DNA of 64,000 nt from Verticillium longisporum (GCA_019188255.1 JAETXT010000002.1:4278001-4342000); one strand, 5' to 3'; shown: positions 34,034 through 45,700, counted from the first letter of the stretch. Translations and numbers: made by a program. Notes: a model not told the origin generated them from the letters alone.

Positions 34034-36053
34034 TTACGGTTTCCCCTCGGGAGACCAGTCGTACCAGCCCATATCAACCTCGTCGATGATGCCCCACTGG
34101 TCGACAAACTGCTTCATCTTGTCACCCATGCCCTCGACCGACAGGATCTCATATACCGTCCTCCAGGCACTGTTGACAGCGCCGATGATCCATGCGTGGC
34201 CCGAGCTGAGCGCCTCGCCGCCAAAGTGCATATGACCATTGGCGGCAGGCGTCATGAGCCAGGGCATGAGACTGCTGAACTCGCCGGGCCCAAAGATGGC
34301 AAACGCGCCGTTCGAGTACGCTGAGCCGTACCAGTCGTAGACGTGAAAGTCGACGAACTCAGACTTGAGGAACTCGTACGTCACACCGTTCAGCTCGGCC
34401 AGGTCCCGCAGCGTCACCTCGACCAGCGTCTTGATGCTCTCGGGCTGGTACGGCTCCTGGTTGGTCGGATTGTGCGGATTGAGGTAGGATCCGAGGCGCG
34501 AGGCGTCCTGGCCCCAGGTGTAGCTGGCGATCATGGCGCCGGGCGCCCCCGGCACGTCGATGCCGTATGATGGGTATACGCAGCGCCGGATGGGGAGGTC
34601 GGTGAAGGACTGTCCGCCTTGGAAAGGGCCGGTCGCAAGCTTCTCCCACCTGAGTTTTGGCAGTTTCGTCAGCTACGGGTCGTTCCTCTTTGTTCTACAC
34701 GGAGCACTAAGGATCTTACCAGCGAGTCTTGAACTTGAGGCCAATCTTGGCAGCAGGATCATAACTACATCCATCGCGTCAGTAAAACTCGAACACATTC
34801 TCCGGTGTAAGGGAACGGCACGCACTTCAGGCTGCGAATAGCAGTGTTCTGGTAGTAACTCAGTCCCAGCTCCGTCATGTTGATGATCTGAAGAGCACCC
34901 AGCGGAGCCGTGGAGATGACATGAGCATAGTCATACTCGTCAGCGCCGTTGACGACCATCTTGAGCGTGCCGTCAGGCTTCTTCTTGACGTCCGTCACCC
35001 TATGGTTGAGGACGGGCTTGTTCTTGACAATGAGATTCATGGCCTTGGTGATCATATCCATGCCGCCGTTGATGAGAGTCCACTTGTTGATGTCGGCGCT
35101 CGTGAAGATCCACTCCTCCAGGACGGCCTGGGCCATGGAGTAGGTGTCGTAGTGGCCGGTTGCGTCGTTCATCGTCTCCATCCAGTCAACTTCGCTGTTG
35201 GTGAACCCCTTTGTGAGAAGAAAATCCCTGACACTCATCGAGTCATAACTCATTAGTTTGTTGAATCCCGGCGTAAAGTCGTTCGAGAGGGCGTCAACCA
35301 TGGTTTGGACCTGGTCGGACCAGACCTCAGACGCCGAAAGAGCATCAAACGTGGCGTTGAACAAGGGAATATCGTATCTTTCTGCCGAGGCAGAGTCCGG
35401 TTCTTGGATGAGGGCCGTGACCCCGTTGAAGCGACGAAACGTGTTGTTCGTCTGGAAGATGTAACTCTTCTGGACGACTTGATCCCGCTCGGAAACGCGA
35501 GCGTTCAGGTATGGGATCAAACTCCATGATTCGTTTCCAATAACGCGATCCATGTATGGCATGGGTGGAAAGCGCATCGCACCGACGTCCTGACAGCCGT
35601 ATCAGCGAGATCTGGGATTCAACGGTAGCGATTTTGGCTCACATAGTAGTCATAATACGCCGGGTCTTCTGGCGTGGACTTGTCCCAAGCCGCTTGGTCG
35701 AAGCGATGGGTGAAGATTCGACCCCCGACACGACCGGACGCTTCGTGGATGTCGTAGTCAATGTCCAAAGAGTCCAGGATCATGGCGGCGTACAAGCCAG
35801 CAACGCCACCGCCAATGATACCGACCTTGAAGGGTCCGTCCCTGGGCGACGGGCATCGACTGTGGTTGCTGTAACCGGAGTCGCCCACGAGCTTCCGGAA
35901 GAAGGCCGCACGAGGGTTCCCAGCGGCCAGCTTCCCGTCATTGCATATGTCCTTGGGCGACTTCGTCGCCGTCTCGGACTCGTGGGCAGGCAAGGCAAGA
36001 GCGTTGCCAAGCAGCAAAGCTGTAACGAGTGAACGGATGGTAAAGAACGACAT
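34034..36053 (-). CDS. Secreted flavin L-amino-acid oxidase
   Basis: An FAD-dependent oxidase of the amine oxidase/LAAO family, converting L-amino acids to keto acids, ammonia and H2O2. Exons are 36053-35643, 35589-34826, 34764-34720 (45 nt) and 34649-34034, giving 611 residues. The start MSFFTIRSLVTALLLGNALA is a signal peptide. The FAD dinucleotide motif VGIIGGGVAGLYAA is at about 77-90, followed by IHEASGRVGGRIFT. Family blocks: DVGAMRFPPMP, LINGGMDMITKAM, HVISTAPLGALQIIN, AIRSLNYDPAAKIGLKFKTRWWE (across the mini-exon, quoted in parts), and the C-terminal FAD contact HFGGEALSSGHAWIIGAV. A TATA box lies about 100 bp upstream. The likely role is extracellular nitrogen scavenging or peroxide-based defence. 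Confidence 0.92.
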
Positions 36054-37268
36054 GGCTGCGAGCAGCTGTAAAGAAGGAATAGAGGTCAGTTAGTGTTAGC
36101 CGGCCCAGGGTTGATTGAAGAAACAAAGCTCCCGAGGAGCTGCCATCATCAACTTTATAGACAACCTCGCACGCGTCGATTTCCAAAGCTCATAGGCAAC
36201 ACATGGGATGTTGGAAGACGGCGTATCATGTTCACTGTCTCATTTCCCATGAGCTGGAGAAGCCTGTCCTGGGGAAATGTCTTGTTTCCACGAGACGGAG
36301 CTCGCTCCAGGCCTTTCAGCCCCTCAAGTTCATCCCTGGCGACATTCCTCCGCTTCACAACTAACACGCATTAAGTCCGCTCCTGAAGCCTTACTCGCGT
36401 TAGAGTACGAGCTAGATACTGACCTGGTAAGGCTGAATTGACAACGGGGCGAACCACATGGGACAGGCGAGTCCAGTGGGAATTTCCTCTCAGACCAATT
36501 CCCTTTCGCATTCTCCAAACCCAGACATGTCGAACGCCATCTGATTTGATTTCGTGAATACCATCTCCCTAACGTTTTGAGCTCTCCCCAGGCGATTCCA
36601 GTCTAATGTGACACGTCTCTTGCAGGCCAACCAGCCTCAAGGACTTCGCAAGTCATGCGGACGCTTTGAATCCGCCATTGGCTCAGTGCAGCCACTGCAT
36701 TCTCGACGCAACGCGCTCCATGCCTTCCGTAACCGCTGTATAACGTCTCCGTTCATTGCAGAATGATATTGGGCTTCACAGCAAAGAGCCGCGTAGGAAC
36801 CACAAGCAAGATCTTGTCTCGCGCACCTGATGTCTTGTAGTGGCCTGATTTTACAAAGAGCATCTGCCTCGAGATGTTGTTAGCGCGCCAAGTTGCCTTC
36901 GATACTGGCGCACCTTTTCAATTCTGGTCCATGTTACAAGGGCAGGAATGTATCTGTGAGGAGGTCAAGGAGGCTGCACCAAACAAGGACTACAACAAGA
37001 AGGAGACAGCCTCACGAACGTTGGAGCCGTGATAGTCTAGCACGGAGTAACCTTGAAGCTCACTAACGATTATGCTTGGGGTATTGGCAGATGCAGGAAA
37101 AACAACTCGATTAAAATGGTTGAAATTGCGTGCTTATGAATGGAGTACGATCGAGGCCTCTAGAACATGAAACTACATTGCCGGAACCGAAATACGCGCT
37201 AAACTTCAAAGCGCAGCTTGTTATGCGAAGACCTAAAGTCAAAGGTTGAGAGCCTCACGCTGCATAGA
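36054..37268. other. Intergenic, upstream of the oxidase
   Basis: The first 100 bp form the oxidase leader and TATA region. The remaining 1.1 kb is the oxidase promoter and the 3' flank of the LRR gene. I see no gene, tRNA or repeat. Confidence 0.45.
36153..36160 (-). promoter_or_regulatory. TATA box of the L-amino-acid oxidase gene
   Basis: CTATAAAG on the minus strand, 100-107 bp upstream of the ATG at 36053. Confidence 0.55.
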
Positions 37269-39338
37269 TTAAGCTCGGCGCTTCTTGCAGCAGAACGGAC
37301 CTTGCGCCTTGATCACCCTCTCTAGCGTATCATCACCCTCCTTCCAGTTTTTGATCAATGTCATGAGGCCTCGCCGCGCAAGGCCCATGTCCCGATTTCG
37401 GTACACAGAGTCAATTTTCCTCACGTCGGTCCGGTCGTTGGTGAGCCATCTCCGCTCCTCACCCATGAATCTGTTGTAGGTCATGTCTTCGCCGTAGACA
37501 GACCGGACGTTTGCCTCCATGTGCTGCTGTAGTGCCTGATCGAGAGCTTTCTGCTCCTTCGTCGGCGCGGTGTAGGATGAGGCGTCGCGCATCTTACTGT
37601 CGCGCGACGGGACGAACCCCAGTTTCTTGATGTTTGAGTCCGGGAGGATGGAGATGGCAATGTAGGCAAGGAGAGAGCTTTGTAACGCTGCTGTGGTTAT
37701 CTGGCCAAGACCCAGGGGAGTGATGGGGCAGTGACCAAGGTTGAGGGAAGCCAGGGATGGGGTTGAGGTCAGAAGGCCAGTAATAGCTTGGATGGCGCCT
37801 TCATCAATGTAATTGTACGCCTGGCCTAGATCATGTGTCGCGTACGCTTGGCCGATGTCGAGGCAGCGGATGCCGGGGTGAGATGTTAGTGCTTCGCAAA
37901 TGATCTGGGCGCCCCGGGTGGTAAGGCCGGTGGACTGTAAGAGCAGGCGTGAGATCTGCGGAGCGACTTCAAAGGCACTGGCAAGGGCTGCAGCGCCATC
38001 GTCTCCAATGGGGTTGCTCGAGAGGTATATCGATGTCAGGCGACAGTTGGGAGAGGCTAGGAACTGGGCGAGTGCCCTAGCCGCAGCCTCGGAGAAGCCA
38101 GTACCATTCATATATATGTTCTCCAGGGGGAGCACCCGGTCTTTGTAGGCAGCCAGGTCAGTGAAAATTTCGACGAAGCCAACATCGCCGATCTCAGTTT
38201 GGTCGAGATCCAACGTGCGTAGATTTCTTGTCTCGGTGATCAGCCGATAGACATCGTGGGCAGCAGATCTGCCGAGAGGGTTGCGTTTGAGCCAAACGTT
38301 CGTGATAGCATCAGACTTAATCATGGCGTCGACGAGAGTCTTGAAGCTCGGGGCATCAATGCAGTTCCCCGCCAGGTACCAGGTGTCCATGCGGCTAGGA
38401 AGCGCATTAATGAATGAGGCTATATGATGTGCGCCTACTGGGCCGATGATGTTATTGCCAAGGAGGAAGTGCTTGACGTGCTCATTTGCCCGCAGGCTGT
38501 TCATGAGGTCGCCGATATGATCAGGCCCCACGACCTGTTTGCAAAGATCCATGCGACCATCCTCATACACAACGCCTCTCTGGAACTCGGCGCCCTGGAC
38601 GTGATAGTAAGGCTCGCCGTTGCCATCGTCTAGCGCATGTCCAGTGGTTGAGGCGCCGAGCTCGTGTGTCCCGCCCTGCTCAAGATGGTGGAAGAATGGG
38701 GCCAGGTCATCAGCCTCGGCAATCTGCACCGGCATGGGGAGTGCCTGAGGTCCCTCGAGGGAGATGGGGTGGCTGTCTTTATTCCAAGGGCCCTGTGCCA
38801 GGATGCGAGAGGCCCAAACCGGCGCAGGGACGCCAGGGTCAGCCTGGCCAGTCAGACCATGACGAGTACGACCGTTCCTTACAGTTGCGACTATCATGTC
38901 GTATCTTCGCTGGAGCACTGCCCAGGCATGCAGCTTTACGCGGTCAGCATCATAGCGGATGATGGGCGAGAGAGAGCCAGCGTGGCAAGGGAAGAGAAGA
39001 TCTGCGATGGAGCCTGCCAGCATGGCGCGGTTGGATTTTCGCCGTGGTAGGTCGTGGAGAACGTCATCGATCCGGGTTTTCATCAGAGGGAGTTCGAGTA
39101 TCTCATTAGGGGTATATGCGTAGGAGTGATCGAAAGCAGGCGAGATAGCGTGGAGCAGGTTAAGATACTTGCGGCAGAGCGACGCTAGTATGAGGGCCTC
39201 ATCGAACTCTACTTCATCGACCCGATCATCGTTGTGTATACGTTTGGAGGTGCCCCGGGATGAAGGGAATGTCTGGTATTGGCTGACTATTGATGGAGGT
39301 ACCGGTTGGGGCAATTGGATATGTGTCGCGGCAGCCAT
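37269..39338 (-). CDS. Leucine-rich repeat protein (RNase-inhibitor type)
   Basis: A single-exon gene of 689 residues starting MAAATHIQLPQP. The open frame continues 28 codons further upstream but has no ATG there, and the TATA box lies 101-110 bp before 39338, which supports this start. The N-terminal third (about 1-260) is unrecognised. From about 265 to 560 there are repeats with the LxxLxLxxNxIGxxG pattern: VKHFLLGNNIIGPVGAHHIASF, TWYLAGNCIDAPSFKTLV, NVWLKRNPLGRSAAHDV, TLDLDQTEIGDVGFVEIF, SIYLSSNPIGDDGAAALASA and SLNLGHCPITPLGL (all partial). The basic C-terminus ends KGPFCCKKRRA-like (QGPFCCKKRRA). These repeats bind proteins; no NACHT or other catalytic domain is visible. The cellular role is unknown. 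Confidence 0.85.
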   Translation of the reverse strand: MAAATHIQLPQPVPPSIVSQYQTFPSSRGTSKRIHNDDRVDEVEFDEALILASLCRKYLNLLHAISPAFDHSYAYTPNEILELPLMKTRIDDVLHDLPRRKSNRAMLAGSIADLLFPCHAGSLSPIIRYDADRVKLHAWAVLQRRYDMIVATVRNGRTRHGLTGQADPGVPAPVWASRILAQGPWNKDSHPISLEGPQALPMPVQIAEADDLAPFFHHLEQGGTHELGASTTGHALDDGNGEPYYHVQGAEFQRGVVYEDGRMDLCKQVVGPDHIGDLMNSLRANEHVKHFLLGNNIIGPVGAHHIASFINALPSRMDTWYLAGNCIDAPSFKTLVDAMIKSDAITNVWLKRNPLGRSAAHDVYRLITETRNLRTLDLDQTEIGDVGFVEIFTDLAAYKDRVLPLENIYMNGTGFSEAAARALAQFLASPNCRLTSIYLSSNPIGDDGAAALASAFEVAPQISRLLLQSTGLTTRGAQIICEALTSHPGIRCLDIGQAYATHDLGQAYNYIDEGAIQAITGLLTSTPSLASLNLGHCPITPLGLGQITTAALQSSLLAYIAISILPDSNIKKLGFVPSRDSKMRDASSYTAPTKEQKALDQALQQHMEANVRSVYGEDMTYNRFMGEERRWLTNDRTDVRKIDSVYRNRDMGLARRGLMTLIKNWKEGDDTLERVIKAQGPFCCKKRRA

Positions 39339-39438
39339 GGTAGGCAGTTCGAAGCTCTGGCGGGAACGAAAGCGGGAGCTTGTACTGTTGCAGGATGCAC
39401 CAAGGACAAACCGTTCGGTCAACGGTTGCGATGATGTT

Positions 39439-39448
39439 CTTTTATATA
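39439..39448 (-). promoter_or_regulatory. TATA box of the LRR gene
   Basis: TATATAAAAG on the minus strand, 101-110 bp upstream of the ATG at 39338. Confidence 0.6.
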
Positions 39449-40674
39449 ATCCATGCTCGATGTTGCAGGGCTGAAAGATGGACGAAGAGAGGATGGCTAG
39501 CGGAGACGGAGTTTGTGTGACTCGAGTGGCTGTGATCTTCCACGACCTTCCCTGATCGAAGATGAGGCGCGCCTGCCTAAGGTGTGGGCACTAAGCAGCA
39601 CCAACCGCAAGGCTCTATTGCACGATCCCATGCAACTTGGGCCTGAGTCACATCAAAATTGACATTTATGTCAACCAAAGGGCGCAGGGGGCCAACAGGC
39701 CAAACTGTCGAGAAGAAGGTGGCAGGTGGTTGGACCTACATGCGGGGGTGGGGGCCATGTGAAGCTTGACCGGCCCAACGTGATCGGTGTGGTTGTTCAC
39801 GGTGAGTGGGGCTGTTTCGCTGAAGGCTCGGTAACAGTACCCTCCACGACGGCAAGCTTCCTTTGTGTTTGCCGGCCTCTGTAAGGCGGTTCTCATCCTC
39901 GTTAGCTTGGACATTTCTGCGAAACGCTACGCTTCGTCATATCAATGATAATTCGGAGGCTAGCCTCTATGCTACTCGCCACATGAAGATGGTCTTGCAG
40001 TTAGACCTCAAAGTCCCCAACTGCTCCCTGTAAGGTGGGTAGGTGATTCAGTTACTAATGAGAGCAGTGCGACGCTGAGATATTCGACGCTGAGATTTTC
40101 AACGCATAAGTTTCACATTTACTGCGTCATCAAAAACAAAACTCCGCCAAAGTCCGCAGAGCCTCTGTTCGCTCTGGCACCAACACGGCGACATGGTTGG
40201 GAACAATCAGGACGATTATCAAGCAATAGTCGGACATGATTACTATACTCTACCAAAATTTTCTGCTCCAGTATTGGTCCGCTACCCAAGTGGGTGAAAC
40301 CTCATGCTCTCTTATTCCATACTAACCTAGTTCAGCATGACTTTCAGTGCCATTGAATCTGTGAGGAATTGAGTTTCGCAGCCCTCTTACGCTTCTCAGG
40401 TGCTGTGCAAAGTGTCTGGCGTCATCGAGATTCTACCTCATTCGCCCACCTGCAAGTTACCAAGTCCTGGGGACTTGCAGCGAGGCATGATGGCGTAGAA
40501 CCCGGACCGCGATCCTAGCTTCTCATTTGAATCGATAGGCATCGGGAAGCCGTTGATCCAGGGCCATACGCTTTCCAGGCCTCTGGAAGACGGATGACAG
40601 CGTATTCTGGAAACCCGACGCCCAAGTCCGCAGCAGATTTGAGACAAATTATTAAGCATCCAGACGACGGAGTG

Positions 40675-40680
40675 TATAAG
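40675..40680 (+). promoter_or_regulatory. TATA box of the NmrA-like gene
   Basis: TATAAG in GTGTATAAGTAGAG, about 100 bp upstream of the ATG at 40781. Confidence 0.5.
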
Positions 40681-40780
40681 TAGAGACTTACTGCCCGCCC
40701 ATCTCCATACAAGCCTCTCCTCAGACAAGCAACCCCCCCGGAATACTCCTTGCAGTCACCCCAATCGAACTCACTACACA

Positions 40781-41725
40781 ATGTCTTCCGCCTTCCTCGT
40801 AGTCGGTGCCACGGGCAACACAGGCAAAGCCGTTGCTGCTACCCTGTCGGAACTCGTCAAGGCCAGTCCCACCTTCTCGAACCACAAGATTCTGGCCATC
40901 ACAAGATCCGCAAGCGGCGCCGCAGCACAGACACTTGCTGCTCTACCTGGCGTCGAAGTCATCGAGTACAGCTGGGTGGACATCACGTCGGACTGGCTTC
41001 GGCAGCACAATGTCGTGAGGGCCTTCATCGCACCCCACAACGAGCCGAGTCAGTTCGCCGAGGAGTCTACCTTCCATCTCGCCGCACTCAAAGGAGGCGT
41101 CGATTACGTCGTCCGCATCTCGACGACGGCGGCTAACGTGCATCCCGATTGCGATGCCTACTACCCGAGGTCTCACTGGGCCATCGAGGCCCTGCTCAGC
41201 TCGCCCGAGTTCAAACGCCTGCGATGGACGTCACTTCAACCAAACGTTTTCTCGTCCTTCCACCTGCAACCAGCGGCAACTCTCGTCAACGAGTTCCGCA
41301 AGACCGGAAAGCAAAGTCCTCTGAAGCTGACTGCGGCCGAAGACGTGCCCGTCGGCATCATTCATGCGGATGACGTCGGAGAATTCGCCGCGCACCTGCT
41401 CGTCGAGGAAGATGTGGCGCCGCACAACGGGGCCAAGTACGTCTTGAACGGTCCAGAGGACATCACTGGGCGGCAGATCGTGGCGCTCGTAGAGCAGGAG
41501 ATCGGCACCAAGGTCGAAGAAGTCCACTACAAGGACATGTCGTTCCTCGACTACCTCGTGGAACATAGCCCTGCACCCAAAGCTCTTACAGCGTCGATAC
41601 GGTATGCTGGTGTCACAGCTTGGGAAGGTAAATGCACGGCGTCAACAACCAGTGAGGAGGTCCTCCGTCTGGCAGCACCGAAGACGGCGCCTGCGGCTTT
41701 CTTCAAAACCTTGTTGCAAAACTAG
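40781..41725 (+). CDS. NmrA-like NAD(P)-binding oxidoreductase
   Basis: A single-exon gene of 314 residues in the atypical short-chain dehydrogenase (NmrA/NAD(P)H-binding) family. The dinucleotide motif VVGATGNTGKAVAATL is at residues 7-22. A second-strand basic position appears in ILAITRSASG, which suggests NADP binding. Downstream, VDYVVRISTTAANVHPD and LRWTSLQPNVFSSF follow the usual NmrA order. GIIHADDVGEFAAHLL and YVLNGPEDITGRQIVALV match the C-terminal part of the group. Members are either redox enzymes or redox-sensing regulators, and the sequence does not decide between these. The start ATG sits in CACAATGTC, a good fungal context. Confidence 0.88.
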   Translation: MSSAFLVVGATGNTGKAVAATLSELVKASPTFSNHKILAITRSASGAAAQTLAALPGVEVIEYSWVDITSDWLRQHNVVRAFIAPHNEPSQFAEESTFHLAALKGGVDYVVRISTTAANVHPDCDAYYPRSHWAIEALLSSPEFKRLRWTSLQPNVFSSFHLQPAATLVNEFRKTGKQSPLKLTAAEDVPVGIIHADDVGEFAAHLLVEEDVAPHNGAKYVLNGPEDITGRQIVALVEQEIGTKVEEVHYKDMSFLDYLVEHSPAPKALTASIRYAGVTAWEGKCTASTTSEEVLRLAAPKTAPAAFFKTLLQN

Positions 41726-42648
41726 CATCGTCTAAATGAATGGGCATACTCACTGTCGTGCTTCAGATGGTCGTGTAGTTCTGTGCAGAATTGTGATGCT
41801 CCTAATTTCACAATGACCACCAAAATTGTTCAGGAGACCAATCCCAACAGGTGAGAATGCTGGCTGTCATGAGTAAAATGATCGGATATTCTGCTCGTCG
41901 ATCTCCCTCGGGCCAGCTGGCACAGCATTAGAAGGCAGATGTCGCGTCGAGACTGTCAGGATCATGACGGCGAGCGCGCAGAAGTCAACACGAATGGGCA
42001 AGCGAGAGAAAGAGAGAGTGAGAGAGGGCGTGGTAGGTAAGGAGGCACGACGTCACAGGGGCTTGGGCTCCTGCCTAGTGGACGCTTGATCCAGGGTCCA
42101 TCATGAGTCGCGCCTCCGCCAATCACACCATCTGATGTCACGACTCTGTCTCCACATCTTCGTCTGCCAAAGATTTAGACCCCTCATCGAACTCACTGCC
42201 CCTCCATGACCTACAGCCTGTGACACGAAACCGTCGACGTGCATTTCGGCGCTCCTCCGCCATTCCTTGCTCGGCTTCAACATCGTGTGATCGCCCACAT
42301 GTTATAGCCCACACCAATATTGGTTGCACTCAGCTCAAGAGGTTCTACCGTGCGTGCATGGTCTGCAGCTTGCGACGTCACTACCGTGTTTGCCTCGACC
42401 ACGAAGAGGACCACCATCGTCACCCCACGTCGCGTAACCACACCACACCACACCACACCACGTCGCCTTGCTGGACGCCTTCATCTTCTTATTAACCCAC
42501 GACAACTCTGCCATATCGCCGACGTTTGCTTGACTTCTTTCCTTTAAGGTTCAGACTGTACTCTCTGTTGACGCAGGTCAGAGCAAACAATCCAAATCTC
42601 AATATTGCCATTGCTCTGTGAAGACGATACTTCTTCTACATAATCATC
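41726..42648. other. Intergenic between NmrA-like and TBCC genes
   Basis: It holds a GA-rich patch (about 42001-42030) and the ACCAC repeat listed separately. No coding frame of interest was found. Confidence 0.45.
42437..42461. repeat. ACCAC pentanucleotide repeat
   Basis: Five perfect tandem copies of ACCAC, about 190 bp upstream of the tubulin cofactor C start. Confidence 0.85.
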
Positions 42649-43887
42649 ATGACGCCTGATGTGATTCAGCCCGTCGCTGCCGGGGGAGGACTGCCAGTAG
42701 TAACCAAAATGCAGGACCCCAAGGAGAAATTTTACCGCCATTTCCAGGTCGAAGTGACTTGTAAGCGATCCTATCTGGAGCATTGTATTCGTTTGTCTCA
42801 AGTTTTAACACAGTCAAGCCCTCCAAGACCAAATAGGTCGCCTGTCTACCATTGCTGCCGTCGGCGGCGAAAGGAAAGATGCTGCCGATGCCATATTGGC
42901 AGCCATCTCTAGGCTATCCAGCGAGGTTGCCGACGCCTCAGACTTCGTCCCCTCCTACGACCAACGGAACTACGCCCAAGCCATTAAGGCCCTAACAGAC
43001 AAGCTCAATGTGACAACGACCAAGCTCACGCCCCGATTCAGGTTTCAATTCAAGTCCCGTATCCAGCCTGCAAGCGCCAAATCAGATCCTCGCGTGCTCT
43101 CCAACAGCAACGACACTGCCACCTCACATGATACCAGGACACCCGCCGCGAGCACTGCCTCCGAGGGGCAAGACACGATTGCACCTCTGCCCCCAACGAC
43201 TGTTCGGGATTACAATAATGAGATAGCACAGCCGTCGACTTCTCACGTCCGCAAGCCTAGTTTCTCTACCGCCCGCGACATTGCCATCTACGGCCAAACC
43301 GACCTGCACATCCTGCTGCCCGCTACCGCCAGCCATGCCACCTCATCTGGCCGGCTGACCGACATTTCCGGTTGCGTTGTGGACATGTCGCGTGCCACGG
43401 GCAGCGCCGCACCATTCGCAAATCTGGCACTCAAAAACATTGAACGGAGTCTCGTGCTAGCCGGTAACGTCGATGGGCCGGTGCATATCACGGGAATCAG
43501 CGACAGCATTCTCGTCGTGTCAGCACGGCAGGTACGAATTCACGAATGCCACAACGTGGACATTTATTTCTACTGCGGCAGCAGACCCATCATTGAGGAT
43601 TGCTCAGGCATGCGATTTGCCCCGCTCCCAAAGTCCTTTGTGAGTGAAGACCTGACATGGTGGAAGTACTGTGCTGACTGGTCTAGGAATCACCTGGTGA
43701 TGACTCGAAGAATCAGTGGGATCAAGTCGATGACTTCAAATGGCTGAAAGCTGAAGCCAGTCCGAATTGGAGTGTGCTTCCCGTGGAGGAGAGGTTGGAG
43801 GAGAGGATTTGGTCGGACGTGGTACCAGGAGAACCCGGCAAGGGACTGAAGGATATTCTCCAGGCAGTCAAGATCGCCAGGGGTTGA
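42649..43887 (+). CDS. TBCC: Tubulin-folding cofactor C
   Basis: Cofactor C completes the tubulin-dimer folding machine and stimulates GTP hydrolysis by tubulin. Exons are 42649-42760, 42819-43639 and 43687-43887, giving 377 residues. The helical N-terminus runs MQDPKEKFYRHFQVEVT, then SLQDQIGRLST and LAAISRLSSEV. The C-terminal beta-helix (about 145-330) includes SGCVVDMS, IERSLVLAGNVDGPVHITG, CHNVDIYFYCGSRPIIEDC and FKWLKAEASPNWSVL. The catalytic arginine of the family should lie in the QVRIHECHNVD block; an Arg is present there (VRIHEC). The exon 2 acceptor has to be the AAG at 42816-42818, because the CAG five bases earlier breaks the frame. Confidence 0.92.
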
Positions 43888-45004
43888 GGGATTGTCGGGT
43901 ACAGCCATGTCATGCGTACAAACTGCCCGAAGAGCGGCATACATTGTGTGGTTACATGATCTACATATCTATCCATGATTGAATAGCCTCTCACGTCGTC
44001 TTCTGAAGTCAGCATCCTCCAGTGTGGCACCGGCCGGTAAGGAACCCCGGATTCCTTGAACCCCCGACTTTGCCATCCCTGCCAACCACCCGCAAGGGGC
44101 TAGGCAGCTCATGACCCACAAAAGGTACGACGAGCACGGCCATGGACGAAATGGTGACTTACAAGAAAAGAACTGTTGAAGACCCAGGAGTCTGTACTTG
44201 GCCAACAGCCTCGTTCCGCGGCGCAACACCTTCCAAGGGCACCTAAACATGCTTTCCACAGGATTTCACGACGCCTGACTACAGCATGGCGCAAGCTAGA
44301 GCTATGACACTGTCAGCAACGACTGGGTGTACACGGGGATTGCCTCAGGACTGCTAACTATACATTCATACCCATATCCTTTACCGGGATATGCGTGTTG
44401 ATGCGTGAACGCATAGTCAGTAGCTCTGGGGCGAAACCGGGGTCTTTCGCACACGCAATGACCCGTGCCGCGTAGTCCGCAGTAGTACCCGATACGCTAT
44501 TGGCATCCTGTCCCGAAAGATTCCGCCATGAGGCTCGACTAGAAGTATCATGAACATCTGGGCACAGCGCACCAACTTTGATCCACTGGTGTTCAGTTCA
44601 TACAAGGGGCACCATATACGTGATACCCATGATTTGATTTTGTTGGAGATGTCGCCGACTGGCCCGCATTGCAACTCGTAGTCAACACAGAAACCGATCG
44701 GCGGGCCGATAGCTTCCTTTTACGCACTGCCATAACACGTCCAGACTCTGCTCGAGGGTTTTCTAGCGGACAAGCTTGCAGACCCTGCCGGGCCGTCGCG
44801 GAGGCAGGGAGGAGCTCCATGCGATGTTACTCCATATTGGGCAAGGATCGGCGGTCCTAAACCTCCAGCTAGACCATCGTCGTGGACATGGTTGGGGGGA
44901 CCAGAACGACTCTTTTGGTTTGGCTAGAGATCAGCTCGCTTATCCCGCAGCACCTCGAGTGGATGGATCTTTCTGCACAATAGACAGTCCGCCATGTCTT
45001 CAGC
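43888..45004. other. Intergenic downstream of TBCC
   Basis: About 1.1 kb of short overlapping frames on both strands. Nothing was recognised. Confidence 0.4.
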
Positions 45005-45700
45005 TCAGCCATGAAGAAGCACCCCCGAACTGTGTCCCGCACATAGGTAGAGGAGTGCCAAGGGGTTGATCACGAAAAGCCCACGAGCATCACCGGGCAG
45101 GGGGAGGGGCCGGCAGATGATGGGATTTGAAGATTTCGACGAGGGGAAATCCAGAAATGCCATGTTTGGCTCCTGAATTTCGTGCCAAATATACGTTTGA
45201 CTGATCTGCATGTGGGTGAGGAGGTCGAAGATTCCCATCACCTCCTCTGCCCCCTCCCTCCCCGTCCAACCCGAACTCACATCACCGTCCTCGCCGAAAG
45301 CTTCAACAGGGGGTGGTGAGGGGGGGGGCTGGGGGGCGATGACCGAAGAGCACGCCATGGGGTTGCAGTATTCTGAACGACAAGATGCTCGAGATCTGGG
45401 GGAGCGACACCAAATCTTCGCTCCATCTCTGCAAGGGCAGCTGCACAAGATGGGCATCTTGGCTCATCCCGATACGCGCCAGAGACGCGTGAACTGGGGA
45501 TCGGAGCCTGCTGATAGGTCTGTGGACGGTTGCGCGCGGTGGCGCGTGTAGGTCTGCGGATCATACATTCGGACGAGTCCATCCGGGGACCAGGCCACGC
45601 AGACGCGCCGGGCTCCGGGATTCCAGCCACAGCTGGTGTGGCGTGACGGAAAGGCTGAGCAAAATCCCAAGAGGCGTCCTCGAGGTGGTGCAGGATCTAC
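45005..45700 (-). pseudogene. Possible unrecognised gene fragment with a C-run frameshift
   Basis: On the minus strand a TAG acceptor at about 45701 is followed by an open frame reading ILHHLEDASWDFAQPFRHA, then SECMIRRP, RDEPRCPSCAAALAEMERRFG and DLEHLVVQNTATPWRALRSS. It then meets two C runs (six and nine Cs, about 45322-45340). One extra C there continues the frame into VEAFGEDGDVSSGWTG and LLTHMQISQTYIWHEIQEPN. The text looks protein-like and has a CPSC pair, but I recognise no family and found no upstream exon or good start codon. It may be a real gene with a miscalled homopolymer, or a relic. Confidence 0.35.

Larger units (their letters stand above)
39339..40780. promoter_or_regulatory. 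Divergent region between the LRR and NmrA-like genes
   Basis: This 1.44 kb carries the two TATA boxes listed separately, one near each gene. No other frame or RNA gene is evident. Confidence 0.5.

Noticed and set aside
39339..39422. N-terminal extension of the LRR protein by 28 codons
   Set aside because: The extended frame begins with TTG and lies too close to the TATA box at 39439-39448; the first ATG is at 39338.
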